Source: Lachnospiraceae bacterium (lineage in GTDB: Bacteria > Bacillota > Clostridia > Lachnospirales > Lachnospiraceae). Taken from it: a DNA stretch of 35,456 nt. Where the stretch lies: the NCBI GenBank assembly GCA_022510615.1, contig JAFLTC010000018.1, forward strand, positions 1 to 35,456, in the 5' to 3' direction. The translations under genes were made by a program, and so were the position numbers. The notes beneath the pieces were generated by a model. It did no database searches. It was not told the DNA's origin and saw only the letters and a list, made by a program, of their open reading frames with translations. Shown here one piece after another: positions 26,361 through 35,010 of this stretch (its first letter is position 1; every line of letters starts with the position of its first letter).

Positions 26361-27114
26361 TATTGGAAATACAAATCTGACCTTTGGTCTTTTTAACGGT
26401 GAGGAAATCATGCACAAGTTCCGTCTCACCACAAGTCTGCCAAGAACCTCCGATGAGTTTGGTGTGCAGATTGTGGAGCAGCTGGCCCATCAGAAGGTAT
26501 CGGCGGAGGATGTGGAGGATGTTATTATCTGTTCTGTTGTACCAAAGATTATGTACTCGCTGACAAGCGGAATTAAGAAATATTTAAAGTGCGACCCGAT
26601 GATTGTAGGAAACGGAACCAAGTCCGGTATCCGGATTGCCACTACGAATCCGATGGAAATCGGGGCCGACCGGGTAGTAGATGCGGTGGGGGCCTATTTT
26701 CTCTACGGCGGACCGGTTATTGTGATTGATTACGGCACTGCCACCACCTATGACCTTGTGACGGCAGACGGCTCCTTTATAGCCGGTGTGACGGCGCCGG
26801 GCATCCGCATCAGTGCCAAGGCCCTGTGGAGTAATGCGGCAAAGCTGCCGGAAATTGAAATTATTAAGCCGGATTCCATTCTGGCAAAGACGACGATTAC
26901 CAGTATGCAGGCAGGACTTGTTTATGGAACCATCGGACAGACGGAGTACATCATTGACCGATTTAAGATAGAGTCCGGGTTCCCGGATATCCGTGTGGTA
27001 GCCACCGGAGGCATGGGAAGAATTATTGCAGAGGGAACCGACAAAATTGAGGTATACGATCCAGAGCTGACCTTGAAGGGAATGCGTCTGATTTATGAGA
27101 GGACTAAGGCATGA
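26344..27114 (+). CDS. coaX: Type III pantothenate kinase
   Basis: The first step of coenzyme A synthesis: pantothenate to 4'-phosphopantothenate. The 256-residue product starts [17 protein letters not shown], the phosphate-1 loop of the ASKHA fold. It shows [12 protein letters not shown] near 107-118, [13 protein letters not shown] near 127-139 and [10 protein letters not shown] near the end, all typical of CoaX. The start lies inside the end of the DUF6145 gene with AGGAGG just before it, and its stop overlaps the dus start. Confidence 0.95.
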   Translation: MLLAIDIGNTNLTFGLFNGEEIMHKFRLTTSLPRTSDEFGVQIVEQLAHQKVSAEDVEDVIICSVVPKIMYSLTSGIKKYLKCDPMIVGNGTKSGIRIATTNPMEIGADRVVDAVGAYFLYGGPVIVIDYGTATTYDLVTADGSFIAGVTAPGIRISAKALWSNAAKLPEIEIIKPDSILAKTTITSMQAGLVYGTIGQTEYIIDRFKIESGFPDIRVVATGGMGRIIAEGTDKIEVYDPELTLKGMRLIYERTKA

Positions 27115-28082
27115 AGCTTACCATCGGAAATGTAAAGCTGGATGGCAATATTATATTAGCACCAATGGCAGGGGTTACGGACCTGCCATTTCGTCTGCTC
27201 TGTAAGGAGCAGGGGGCCGATTTGTTATGCACGGAAATGGTAAGCGCGAAGGGCATTTTTTATCATAATAAAAACACGGAGGAGCTGTTGCAGATACAGG
27301 AGGAGGAACGCCCGGTTTCTTTACAGCTCTTTGGCTCGGAGCCGGATATTATAAGTGAAATGGCAAAAAGAATCGAGGAGAGAAATTTTGATATTCTGGA
27401 TTTAAATATGGGCTGCCCGGTACCAAAGGTAGTCAATAACGGAGAGGGCTCTGCCCTTTTGAAAAATATTCCGTTAGCGGCAGAGATTATCGAAAAAACG
27501 GTAAAGGCAATCAAAAAGCCGGTTACGGTAAAATTCCGCAAGGGCTTTCACAAGGGGGAAAGTCAGGCAGTGGAAATGGCAAAGGCGGCGGAGGCTGCCG
27601 GAGCAGCTGCGGTGGCGGTCCACGGAAGAACGAGAGAGGATTACTACAGCGGAAAGGCGGACTGGGAAATCATTGCGGCGGTAAAGGATGCCGTATCCAT
27701 ACCGGTCATCGGAAACGGGGATATTTTTTCACCGGAGGACGCAAAGAGAATGCTTGATGAAACCGGCTGCGACGGAATTATGATAGGAAGGGGAGCCCAG
27801 GGGAATCCATGGATTTTCCGACAGATGAAGGAATATTTTGCCACGGGGAAAGTGCCGGAAAAGCCTGCTTTCTCTGAGGTGTGCGATATGCTGCTCCGCC
27901 ATACGAAGATGCAGGTGGACTGGAAGGGCGAAAAGAGAGGGATTCTGGAAATGCGGACCCATGCAGCCTGGTATACAGCCGGATATCCCCATTCTGCCTC
28001 TCTGAGAAGACAGGTAAATCAGATAACGACCTACCGGGAATTGGAGGAGCTTCTTGCGGTTGCTTTTCCCCCCATTTCTTAG
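27111..28082 (+). CDS. tRNA-dihydrouridine synthase (DusB type)
   Basis: This FMN-dependent enzyme reduces uridine to dihydrouridine in tRNA. The 323-residue product has [12 protein letters not shown] near 18-29, TEMVSAKG near 41-48, [20 protein letters not shown] near 99-118 (with the active cysteine), [18 protein letters not shown] and [16 protein letters not shown]. Its ATG overlaps the coaX stop. Close coupling of coaX and dus is frequent in Clostridia. Confidence 0.94.
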   Translation: MKLTIGNVKLDGNIILAPMAGVTDLPFRLLCKEQGADLLCTEMVSAKGIFYHNKNTEELLQIQEEERPVSLQLFGSEPDIISEMAKRIEERNFDILDLNMGCPVPKVVNNGEGSALLKNIPLAAEIIEKTVKAIKKPVTVKFRKGFHKGESQAVEMAKAAEAAGAAAVAVHGRTREDYYSGKADWEIIAAVKDAVSIPVIGNGDIFSPEDAKRMLDETGCDGIMIGRGAQGNPWIFRQMKEYFATGKVPEKPAFSEVCDMLLRHTKMQVDWKGEKRGILEMRTHAAWYTAGYPHSASLRRQVNQITTYRELEELLAVAFPPIS

Positions 28083-28088
28083 TATACT
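28060..28088 (+). promoter_or_regulatory. Candidate promoter at the end of dus
   Basis: TTGCTT (28060-28065), a 17-base spacer and TATACT (28083-28088), 29 bases before the phosphodiesterase start. Confidence 0.5.
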
Positions 28089-28117
28089 GATAGAGAGTGA
28101 AAAGGGAGGAATTACCA

Positions 28118-28858
28118 ATGGAATTTAAGAGAGTCGCACACCGGGGTTTTAGCTCAGAAGCACCGGAAAATACAAGGGCGGCCTTTGCCCTTGCTGTGGA
28201 GGGAGACTTCTATGGTGTGGAGTGCGATATATGGAAATGTCTGGACGGCACCTATGTGGTGTCCCATGACGGAAATCTGCAGCGAATCTGTGGAATTGAC
28301 AAGGAAATTCCGTCCATGACCTATGAGGAAATCAGACAGTATCCCATTACCGCCGGGAGAAAAAATGATGAGCACCCGGCACAATATGTCATCTGCCTGA
28401 GCGATTATTTATCCATAGTCCGGCGCAGTGACACCATTCATCCGGTCATTGAACTAAAGATGGATTATACAGTAGTAGAATTAAGGGAAATCGTTGATTT
28501 GGTAAAGAGATATGGTCTCTATGAACGGGCTTATTTTATCAGCTTATACCAATCAGTTCTGCTTCGTTTAAAAGAAGAACTTGGTTTTCCGACCGAGCGG
28601 TTACAGTATGTATACGGAGCGGTGGCGGAAAACCGGGAGATTCCGGTCAGTGAAGAACTGGAGCAGTGGCTGATTCATAACCGTATCAATCTGGATACCA
28701 GACACACGCTGCTTTCCAAAGAGAATGTAACCTATCTGCATGATAGCGGGCTGGAGGTCAATGTGTGGACAGTCAATGACAGAGAGCTGACGGAACGAAT
28801 GATAAGGGAATGGAAAGTGGATATGGTAACAACAGAGTTTTACCATGAAATTCTTTAA
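28118..28858 (+). CDS. Glycerophosphodiester phosphodiesterase family protein
   Basis: This predicted metal-dependent hydrolase splits glycerophosphodiesters to glycerol-3-phosphate and an alcohol. The 246-residue cytosolic form shows the catalytic AHRGFSSEAPENT near 7-19, GVECDIWKCLDGTYVVSHDG near 35-54 (acid pair and second histidine), a metal-site glutamate in HPVIELKMD, and VNVWTVND near the end. There is no signal peptide. AAGGGAGGA precedes the ATG. The HdeD-like gene follows about 30 bases later. Confidence 0.92.
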   Translation: MEFKRVAHRGFSSEAPENTRAAFALAVEGDFYGVECDIWKCLDGTYVVSHDGNLQRICGIDKEIPSMTYEEIRQYPITAGRKNDEHPAQYVICLSDYLSIVRRSDTIHPVIELKMDYTVVELREIVDLVKRYGLYERAYFISLYQSVLLRLKEELGFPTERLQYVYGAVAENREIPVSEELEQWLIHNRINLDTRHTLLSKENVTYLHDSGLEVNVWTVNDRELTERMIREWKVDMVTTEFYHEIL

Positions 28859-28889
28859 AATTTATTGGGAAACGGAGGAACGAGTGACA

Positions 28890-29450
28890 ATGAGCTTTTT
28901 AAAAGAACTGAAATGGAACCTGATTATAATGTCAATTATTTTTATTGCCCTGGGCGTGGTACTGATTATCTGGCCGGGAGCCACCATGACGACGATTTGC
29001 TATATGCTGGCAGCTCTTTTACTGATTGTCGGAGTGGTGTCTCTCATTAATTATCTGAAAAAGGATATCCGGGGCATTATTTACCGCTATGATCTGGTAG
29101 TGGGAATGAGTGCTATTCTGGGCGGTATTCTCGTCATTATCAAGGTGGATAAGCTGACGGAGCTGATACCGGTGGTGTTAGGCTTTCTCGTTACCATCAG
29201 CGGAATTTTGAAAATGCAAAATTCCGTGGATATGCTGCGTCTGGGGCATGGCACATGGCATGTGGCCTTTGCCCTCGCGATATTAAATATTGTGGCGGGC
29301 ATTGTACTTTTGGTGGACCCATTTACTGCGGCAGAGGTTTTGATTATGTGCCTCGGTATCGCTTTAGTTTATAGCGGTATTACGGATCTGTATGTGACTA
29401 TTGCCATATCGAAGAAGCTGAGAGAGCAAATGACAGATCTTACTGCTTAG
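28890..29450 (+). CDS. HdeD-like (DUF308) membrane protein
   Basis: This 186-residue protein has six hydrophobic segments arranged as three hairpins. Each hairpin carries the short family motif around G and P (IALGVVLIIWPGATM, ILGGILVI, IVAGIVLLVDPFTA). The family is named for an E. coli acid-resistance protein; its function in Firmicutes is unknown. The ATG at 28890 follows GGAGGAACGAGTG. A GTG two codons earlier is better spaced and is a possible alternative. The TAG stop forms the first bases of the repeat at 29448. Confidence 0.8.
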   Translation: MSFLKELKWNLIIMSIIFIALGVVLIIWPGATMTTICYMLAALLLIVGVVSLINYLKKDIRGIIYRYDLVVGMSAILGGILVIIKVDKLTELIPVVLGFLVTISGILKMQNSVDMLRLGHGTWHVAFALAILNIVAGIVLLVDPFTAAEVLIMCLGIALVYSGITDLYVTIAISKKLREQMTDLTA

Positions 29451-29484
29451 CACCGTTATGCTAGCACGATGGCACCATCGTGCC
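29448..29484. repeat. Stop-codon-linked hairpin element, copy 1
   Basis: TAGCACCGTTATGCTAG (29448-29464) begins with the stop codon of the HdeD-like gene and contains TAGCA/TGCTA. It is followed by a hairpin with stem GCACGATGG (29464-29472)/CCATCGTGC (29475-29483). No T run follows. The same 17-base head, with two substitutions, occurs at 30710. Confidence 0.75.
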
Positions 29485-29506
29485 AGTCTTCAAAAGGGAG
29501 GAACCT

Positions 29507-30712
29507 ATGGCGAAATACCATCATCTATCAAAGGATTTACAAAAGAAAATCCGGGAGGACCGGAGCCGGAACTGGCAGAATCCTTATGCTTTCCGGGATG
29601 AAGATATTGTGCGGAGAAATCCGGACCATGACCGTGCCAATCTGTGGCGCCCGGCATTTGTGAGAGATTCGGAAAAAATTATGCACGTGCCCTATTATAA
29701 CCGGTATTCGGATAAAACCCAGGTGTTTTCCTTTTATAAGAATGACGATATTTCCCGCCGTGCACTTCATGTCCAGCTGGTATCGAGAATTGCCCGGAAT
29801 ATCGGAAATGTGCTGGGACTGAATGAGAGCCTCATCGAGGCGATATCACTGGGACATGATATCGGACACACTCCTTTCGGACATGCCGGGGAGCGGATTC
29901 TCAACGAATTGTATCATGAGAGGACCGGGCGGTATTTTAACCACAATGTACATAGTGTCCGGGTTTTAGACGGTGTTATTCACCGGAATATCAGTCTGCA
30001 GACTCTGGATGGCATTCTCTGTCATAACGGAGAACTGGAACTGCAGGAATACCATCCTTGCGAGATGACTACATTTGTAGAATTCGATAAAAAGGTAGAA
30101 AACTGTTATATAGATGAAAAGGAAATAGGAAATCTGACGCCATGTACCATGGAAGGGTGCGTCATGCGAATCTGTGATATTATCGCCTATCTGGGAAAGG
30201 ACAGGCAGGATGCCATGCGGCTGAATCTTCTTTCCGAGCCATCGTTTTCCGCCGGGGCTATCGGTGCTTCCAATGGTGAAATTATTAATAACCTGATTGT
30301 CAATCTCATTGAAAACAGCTACGGTAAATCCTATCTGAAAATGGATGGGGAATATTTTGAGGCACTGCGGCAGGCGAAAAAGGAAAATTATGAGATTATT
30401 TACAGTAACGATAAGCTGAACCGGCTGTATGAAAATGAAATCCGCCCGATGTTTGAGGCGTTGTATGAGGAACTGCTTTCCCAGGCGGAGAGCGGGCAAA
30501 AGGATACGATTTTTTACCGCCACCATATCTGCCATGTAACAGAGGATAACCGCTACGCCAAGGGAGATTTTAAACCCTACGAGGAACAGGGGCCAAACCA
30601 GCAGGTGGTGGATTATCTGGCGAGTATGACAGATGACTATTTTATCGATTTATATCATTATCTGTTTCCAAAGGGAAAACATGATGTGAAATTTACTGGG
30701 TATTTTGACTAG
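29507..30712 (+). CDS. HD-domain dNTP triphosphohydrolase-like protein (dGTPase family)
   Basis: This predicted metal-dependent phosphohydrolase may turn dGTP or other dNTPs into nucleoside and triphosphate. The 402-residue protein has the DKTQVF motif near residue 66, RRALHVQLVSRIARNIG (first His), LGHDIGHTPFGHAGE (HD pair with the following histidines) and a distal aspartate in RICDIIAYLGKDRQDAMR. This is the dGTPase layout. It is shorter than E. coli Dgt (505 residues) and closer to dGTPase-like proteins of Firmicutes. GGGAGGA precedes the ATG at 29507. The TAG stop again forms the head of a repeat. Confidence 0.85.
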   Translation: MAKYHHLSKDLQKKIREDRSRNWQNPYAFRDEDIVRRNPDHDRANLWRPAFVRDSEKIMHVPYYNRYSDKTQVFSFYKNDDISRRALHVQLVSRIARNIGNVLGLNESLIEAISLGHDIGHTPFGHAGERILNELYHERTGRYFNHNVHSVRVLDGVIHRNISLQTLDGILCHNGELELQEYHPCEMTTFVEFDKKVENCYIDEKEIGNLTPCTMEGCVMRICDIIAYLGKDRQDAMRLNLLSEPSFSAGAIGASNGEIINNLIVNLIENSYGKSYLKMDGEYFEALRQAKKENYEIIYSNDKLNRLYENEIRPMFEALYEELLSQAESGQKDTIFYRHHICHVTEDNRYAKGDFKPYEEQGPNQQVVDYLASMTDDYFIDLYHYLFPKGKHDVKFTGYFD

Positions 30713-30755
30713 CGCTGTTATGCTAGTCCGGAATATGAGTGGTTCATTGACCGGA
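30710..30755. repeat. Stop-codon-linked hairpin element, copy 2
   Basis: TAGCGCTGTTATGCTAG (30710-30726) starts with the stop codon of the HD-domain gene and matches 15 of 17 bases of the head at 29448. A different hairpin follows: TCCGG (30727-30731)/CCGGA (30751-30755), with imperfect inner pairing around TGAG and TTCA. Confidence 0.7.
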
Positions 30756-30774
30756 TACATATTTTTATGATAAA
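30747..30774 (+). promoter_or_regulatory. Weak promoter candidate for guaA
   Basis: TTGACC (30747-30752), a 16-base spacer and GATAAA (30769-30774). The -10 hexamer is poor. I found no purine riboswitch consensus in the leader. Confidence 0.35.
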
Positions 30775-30848
30775 CTGCTTTTAAGATATCGGCATACTAT
30801 GCAAAAGCAAAGGACAGTAAAGCGAGGCAAAAGAAGGAGGAAATAAAA

Positions 30849-32390
30849 TTGGAAAAGGAATTCGTTATCGTACTGGATTTTGGCGGACAGTATAACCAGT
30901 TAATCGCAAGAAGGGTAAGAGAGTGCAATGTGTACTGCGAGGTGCATCCGAATACCCTTAGTTTAGAAGAAATAAAGAAGATGAATCCGAAGGGAATTAT
31001 TTTTACCGGAGGTCCAAACAGTGCTTATCTGCCGGAATCCCCGACTATTTCAGCGGAAATATTTGAACTGGGGATACCGATTCTTGGCATTTGCTACGGC
31101 TCCCAGTTGATGGCACATCTTTTGGGCGGAACTGTCAGCACCGCTCCTACCAGTGAATACGGAAAGACAGAGGTAACGACGAATCAGGATTCCGTTTTGT
31201 TTCAGGATGTGAGCCACACTACGGTCTGCTGGATGAGCCATACGGATTATATTGCAAAGGCTCCGGAGGGTTTTACTGTCAGTGCTACCACGCCGGTCTG
31301 CCCGGTGGCGGCCATGGAAAACCCTGAGCGCAGGCTCTATGCCACCCAGTTCCACCCGGAGGTTATGCATACCGCCGAGGGTATGAAAATGCTTTCCAAT
31401 TTTGTATATAAGGTCTGTCAGTGTAAGGGTGACTGGCAGATGTCCTCTTTTGTGGAGGATACGATAAAAGCCATGCGGGAGAAAATCGGCGATGGAAAAG
31501 TGCTCTGCGCACTGTCCGGCGGCGTGGATTCCTCGGTGGCAGCAGTGCTTCTTTCGAAAGCAGTCGGCAAGCAGCTGACCTGCGTATTTGTGGACCACGG
31601 GCTTCTCCGTAAAAATGAGGGAGATGAGGTAGAGGCCGTCTTTGGCCCGGAAGGTCCTTATGATTTGAATTTTATCCGTGTCAATGCGGCACAGCGTTTT
31701 TATGATAAGCTGGCGGGAGTCACAGAGCCGGAGGAAAAGAGAAAGATAATCGGCGAGGAGTTTATCCGTGTCTTTGAGGAGGAAGCCAAGAAAATCGGTG
31801 CGGTGGACTATCTGGTGCAGGGAACCATTTACCCGGATGTCATTGAGTCCGGTCTCGGCAAATCCGCTGTCATTAAGAGCCATCACAATGTAGGGGGACT
31901 GCCGGACTATGTGGATTTCCGTGAGATTGTGGAGCCACTCCGTCTGCTGTTTAAGGACGAGGTCCGGAATGCCGGCCGTGAGCTTGGCATCCCGGAATAT
32001 CTGGTAAGCCGCCAGCCATTCCCGGGACCGGGACTTGGTATCCGCATTATCGGCGAGGTCACGGCGGAAAAGGTGCGTATCGTGCAGGACGCCGACGCCA
32101 TCTACCGGGAGGAGATAGCCAACGCCGGAGTGGACAAGGGGCTTGGACAGTATTTTGCCGCCATTACGAATATGCGCTCGGTGGGAGTTATGGGAGATGA
32201 GAGAACCTATGACTACGCCATCGCCTTGCGGGCAGTCTGCACCTCGGATTTTATGACCGCTGAGGCGGCGCAGATTCCGTGGGAGGTGCTGTCGAAGGTG
32301 ACGAGCCGGATTGTGAATGAGGTGAAGGGGGTAAACCGGGTGCTGTATGATTGTACCGGGAAGCCGCCGGCGACGATTGAGTTTGAGTGA
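30849..32390 (+). CDS. guaA: GMP synthase (glutamine-hydrolysing)
   Basis: XMP, ATP and glutamine give GMP. The 513-residue two-domain enzyme has a class I glutamine amidotransferase domain (GGPNSAY near 54-60, the catalytic cysteine in [12 protein letters not shown] near 80-91, and HPEV) and an ATP pyrophosphatase domain with the PP-loop [11 protein letters not shown]. It ends with TIEFE, the usual tail. It starts with TTG at 30849, six bases after AGGAGG. Its last bases form the attachment core of the island that follows, and the reading frame is intact. Confidence 0.97.
   Translation: MEKEFVIVLDFGGQYNQLIARRVRECNVYCEVHPNTLSLEEIKKMNPKGIIFTGGPNSAYLPESPTISAEIFELGIPILGICYGSQLMAHLLGGTVSTAPTSEYGKTEVTTNQDSVLFQDVSHTTVCWMSHTDYIAKAPEGFTVSATTPVCPVAAMENPERRLYATQFHPEVMHTAEGMKMLSNFVYKVCQCKGDWQMSSFVEDTIKAMREKIGDGKVLCALSGGVDSSVAAVLLSKAVGKQLTCVFVDHGLLRKNEGDEVEAVFGPEGPYDLNFIRVNAAQRFYDKLAGVTEPEEKRKIIGEEFIRVFEEEAKKIGAVDYLVQGTIYPDVIESGLGKSAVIKSHHNVGGLPDYVDFREIVEPLRLLFKDEVRNAGRELGIPEYLVSRQPFPGPGLGIRIIGEVTAEKVRIVQDADAIYREEIANAGVDKGLGQYFAAITNMRSVGVMGDERTYDYAIALRAVCTSDFMTAEAAQIPWEVLSKVTSRIVNEVKGVNRVLYDCTGKPPATIEFE
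32379..32388 (+). mobile_element. Putative attachment core (left) in the guaA 3' end
   Basis: GAGTTTGAGT covers the last codons of guaA and the first base of its stop. The identical 10-mer recurs at 34707-34716, also followed by a stop-like TAG. The 3' end of guaA is a documented integration site for genomic islands in many bacteria. The match is short, but its position and context support the call. Confidence 0.65.
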
Positions 32391-32429
32391 TGATGTGGGT
32401 TGAAAAAGTCCAGTAGTTATGCGGTTTCC

Positions 32430-32443
32430 AAACAAATTTGTTT
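32430..32443. repeat. Perfect 14-base palindrome in the island left end
   Basis: AAACAAATTTGTTT lies between the left attachment core and the left repeat pair. It may be a protein-binding site. Confidence 0.5.
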
Positions 32444-32449
32444 AGTGAC

Positions 32450-32468
32450 TGGCAACAAAATGGCAACA
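32450..32468 (+). repeat. Arm-type direct repeat pair, left end of the island
   Basis: TGGCAACA-AAA-TGGCAACA: two exact 8-mers with an 11-base period, about one helical turn. It matches 34586-34604 except for the three-base spacer (TTT there). Confidence 0.75.
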
Positions 32469-32531
32469 CTTTTTCATCATTCAGAATAAATAAAAGATTT
32501 ATTGATATTTTGTTGGAAGGTTAATTTTGGT

Positions 32532-33239
32532 ATGGGAAAAAAATATACGAGAAAGGAAATTTTAAAGAAGTGCGAAGAAGCATTTAAAAATATTTCTACA
32601 TTCTATAATTCCGAACCAGTAGAATATAAATATACTGGAAGAACTTTGGATACAAAAGAACCTTACAGTGAGGTTGTTGCAGAATTTCTATGTGAAAGAA
32701 TAGAGGAATTTTTGGATGGAATTACGAAGATTAATCGGGAATCATCTTATTCGGTTAAAGGGCATGACGGTACCTATAATCCGGATTCAAATCGTTTAGA
32801 GGAAATAATTGCTATGCAGATATTTAATCAATGTAAAAATGGATCATCGCTGGACTTTATTGGAAAAGTGATTGACTATCAGACTCCTCTTAAAAATGCC
32901 AGAGCAAATTCTGCAGGTAAAATTGACTTGCTCAGTATAAATGATCGGACTGTATATATTCTTGAGTTGAAAAAAGAGGATAGCACGGAGACAATGCTAC
33001 GTTGTGTGCTGGAGGGGTATACATATTTAAAAACTGTGAACAGTGAAAAACTGTTAAAGGATTTTGGATTACCTTCTGATTGTGAAATCAAAGCATGTCC
33101 CCTGGTGTTTCGTGGCGGTACACAGTGGAAGGAAATGCAGGAAGAGCGTCTGGCATTAAAACAACTAATGCGGATGTTAAACAGTAAGCCTTTTTATTTA
33201 TCAGAGAAAGATGGCAAATATATTGTTACAGAGGAGTAA
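32532..33239 (+). CDS. PD-(D/E)XK nuclease-like protein
   Basis: I recognise no named family for this protein of about 235 residues. Its centre has the restriction-endonuclease-fold pattern: an upstream helix glutamate in NRLEEIIAMQIF (about E90), D132 in GKIDLLSI, then E145-L-K147 in VYILELKKEDS. An amphipathic ETMLRCVLEGYTYLKT helix follows, as is common after this motif. No HTH, helicase or membrane part is seen. The start ATG at 32532 has GGAAGG about eleven bases upstream. The beta-CASP gene begins 14 bases after its stop, so the two are probably one operon. A nuclease acting with its partner, perhaps in defence, is inference. Confidence 0.6.
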   Translation: MGKKYTRKEILKKCEEAFKNISTFYNSEPVEYKYTGRTLDTKEPYSEVVAEFLCERIEEFLDGITKINRESSYSVKGHDGTYNPDSNRLEEIIAMQIFNQCKNGSSLDFIGKVIDYQTPLKNARANSAGKIDLLSINDRTVYILELKKEDSTETMLRCVLEGYTYLKTVNSEKLLKDFGLPSDCEIKACPLVFRGGTQWKEMQEERLALKQLMRMLNSKPFYLSEKDGKYIVTEE

Positions 33240-33253
33240 ATTAAAAAACAACA

Positions 33254-34465
33254 ATGAAAATTCATATTCACAGAGGACAGAATCAAATAGGTGGTTCTAT
33301 TATAGAGATTTCAACTGAAAACACACGCATTATTCTGGATGCAGGCATCACATTGAATGAGGGCGATACTGTTACAGTTCCGCAAATTGATGGTTTATTT
33401 TGTGGAGAAAAGAAATATGATGCGGTTTTTGTATCGCATTATCACTCCGATCATATTGGGTTATTGGAATATCTTGTTGACGATATTCCAGTTTGGATGG
33501 GCGAAAAAGGATATGATATTTTGTATTCGGCAAATAACTATCGAAAAATATCAACGAGCTTTACACCAAACTATATGCATGACCATGAACCGATTGTAAT
33601 TGGAAACATTACAATCACGCCGTTTCTATGTGACCATTCAGCATATGATTCTTATATGCTGTTGCTTGAAGGAGAGGGAAAGAAGATTCTTTATACGGGA
33701 GATTTTCGTTCTAATGGAAGAATGGACTATACAACTCTCATACAATTTCTTCCAAAGGTAACTGCTGTTATTATTGAAGGCACCACGCTTTCAAGGGAAG
33801 ATAACATTCGTAATATTGAGGAACAAAAGCTTGAAGAGATTGCGGTACAATATCTTTTGAAACAAAGAAGTGGTCCATGCTTTATTCTGATGTCTGGTAT
33901 GAACATTGAAAGGCTCATAACCGCAGCAAATGTGGCTAAGCGTACCAATCGCATATTGCTTGAGAATGTGTATATTGCTGAAATTGCTGCTTCATCGGAA
34001 ATAAAAGATATTATGCCAAGTAAAGAAAATCATGTGCGTGTATTCCAGATTAATAGTGATGAACACGAACTTCTTCAGAAATATGGAGATGCGAAAATTA
34101 GTAAAAATGAGTTCCCACATATATCATTTGTTATGTGTATCCGGCAGTCGCAATCAATGCTCCGTTATCTGGAAAAACGTAGTAAGGAATTTTCTTTTGC
34201 AGATGGGGTGTTATTTTATGGAATGTGGAAGGGATACCAAGAGCAACAGAAAATGGCTGATTTTCTAAAATTCATGAAGGATGAAGGTGTTAAAATTCAT
34301 ACGTTACACACCAGCGGGCATGCTGATTCAGAAACTATAGATTTACTGATCGAACATATCAATCCGGAAATAATCATTCCAGTTCATACTGAAAATGCTG
34401 AATGGTTTAACAAATATAGTGGTAGTTGCGAGGTTGTTAATGAAATACCTGAAATTTGCATCTAG
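33254..34465 (+). CDS. RNase J-like MBL/beta-CASP fold nuclease
   Basis: The 403-residue protein has the metallo-beta-lactamase core HYHSDH (62-67), D127-H128, and YTGDFR with D150. A beta-CASP insertion spans about 180-320 with ILMSGMNIERL. It then has the C-terminal motifs HTSGHA (H342-H345) and IIPVHTE (H368), as in RNase J and related RNA/DNA exonucleases. It lacks the long C-terminal domain of RNase J (about 555 residues), so it is a stand-alone accessory member. No strong ribosome binding site precedes the ATG, which suggests coupling to the upstream gene. It could process RNA or degrade invading nucleic acid; the choice is not settled by sequence. Confidence 0.8.
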   Translation: MKIHIHRGQNQIGGSIIEISTENTRIILDAGITLNEGDTVTVPQIDGLFCGEKKYDAVFVSHYHSDHIGLLEYLVDDIPVWMGEKGYDILYSANNYRKISTSFTPNYMHDHEPIVIGNITITPFLCDHSAYDSYMLLLEGEGKKILYTGDFRSNGRMDYTTLIQFLPKVTAVIIEGTTLSREDNIRNIEEQKLEEIAVQYLLKQRSGPCFILMSGMNIERLITAANVAKRTNRILLENVYIAEIAASSEIKDIMPSKENHVRVFQINSDEHELLQKYGDAKISKNEFPHISFVMCIRQSQSMLRYLEKRSKEFSFADGVLFYGMWKGYQEQQKMADFLKFMKDEGVKIHTLHTSGHADSETIDLLIEHINPEIIIPVHTENAEWFNKYSGSCEVVNEIPEICI

Positions 34466-34585
34466 TATACTCTGTATATCTCATATGAATGCTACACCGT
34501 TGAAAAACAATAATTACATATTAGGATTTTTGATTTTTATGGTAAAACAGTTGCCTTCTTTGCTGACCTTGGTATAATAAATGCG

Positions 34586-34604
34586 TGGCAACATTTTGGC
34601 AACA
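34586..34604 (+). repeat. Arm-type direct repeat pair, right end of the island
   Basis: TGGCAACA-TTT-TGGCAACA, in the same orientation and with the same 11-base period as 32450-32468. Confidence 0.75.
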
Positions 34605-34706
34605 AAAAATCAGTAAGCCAAAATAAATTATGCAATAGAAGTAAAAAAACGGTGATTTCTTAACAAAACTTAAACAAAATAATTTAAGTCATAAGCTGAA
34701 TTTGCC

Positions 34707-34716
34707 GAGTTTGAGT
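34707..34716 (+). mobile_element. Putative attachment core (right end of island 1, left end of element 2)
   Basis: GAGTTTGAGT followed by AG, so the local sequence reads codons for E-F-E and a TAG stop, as at the end of guaA. This is expected when an element carries its own copy of the target gene's last codons. Confidence 0.6.
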
Positions 34717-34727
34717 AGTAAACACAG

Positions 34728-34763
34728 AGCCGAGAAGCCGCATAAACATTGGCTTCTCCGGCT
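34728..34763. repeat. Inverted repeat near the left end of the second element
   Basis: AGCCGAGAAGCC (34728-34739) pairs with GGCTTCTCCGGCT (34751-34763) with one bulge. The T run after it is short, so it is a weak terminator at best. Confidence 0.55.
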
Positions 34764-34777
34764 TTCGATATGCAGCG

Positions 34778-34796
34778 TGGGACTATTTTGGCACTA
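34778..34796 (+). repeat. Degenerate arm-type repeat pair of the second element
   Basis: TGGGACTA-TTT-TGGCACTA keeps the 8-3-8 layout and 11-base period of the TGGCAACA pairs. It begins exactly 62 bases after the end of the core at 34716, as the pair at 32450 does after 32388. Confidence 0.6.
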
Positions 34797-34850
34797 AATT
34801 TCATTTAGTAGAATGCTGACCAGATACTTGTAAGGCGGTAGTGTAAAAAT

Positions 34851-34879
34851 TTGACTTTTGCACATTATTATGCTAAAAT
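34851..34879 (+). promoter_or_regulatory. Promoter for the RNase III-domain gene
   Basis: TTGACT (34851-34856), a 17-base spacer and TAAAAT (34874-34879). The leader to the ATG is about 210 bases long. Confidence 0.65.
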
Positions 34880-35010
34880 ACATTTGCTTTAAGGCATAGT
34901 AGGCTAAATTTGAGACATTGTTTCTTTGTATTTATTTTTACTTATGCAAGTGAGTACTGATAAATTCATGAAAACAAAGAATTGAATTTAATCTGTTGAT
35001 GTCTGACTAT

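Larger units (their letters stand above)
32379..34716 (+). mobile_element. Integrase-less two-gene genomic island at guaA
   Basis: The 2.3 kb between the two GAGTTTGAGT cores is more AT-rich by eye than its neighbours and has weaker ribosome binding sites. It holds only two genes, both nuclease-like. Paired direct repeats of TGGCAACA sit 62 bases inside the left core and about 103 bases inside the right core, which is the layout of integrase arm sites. No recombinase gene is present, so it is either a remnant or is moved by an integrase encoded elsewhere. Confidence 0.6.

Noticed and set aside
30713..30848. A possible purine riboswitch before guaA
   Set aside because: The conserved loop and junction sequences of the guanine riboswitch are absent; the pairing present belongs to the repeat at 30710-30755.
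31050..32435. A 461-codon open frame on the minus strand across guaA
   Set aside because: It is antisense to a full-length, strongly recognisable GMP synthase and has no family-like motif; it follows from the codon bias of guaA.
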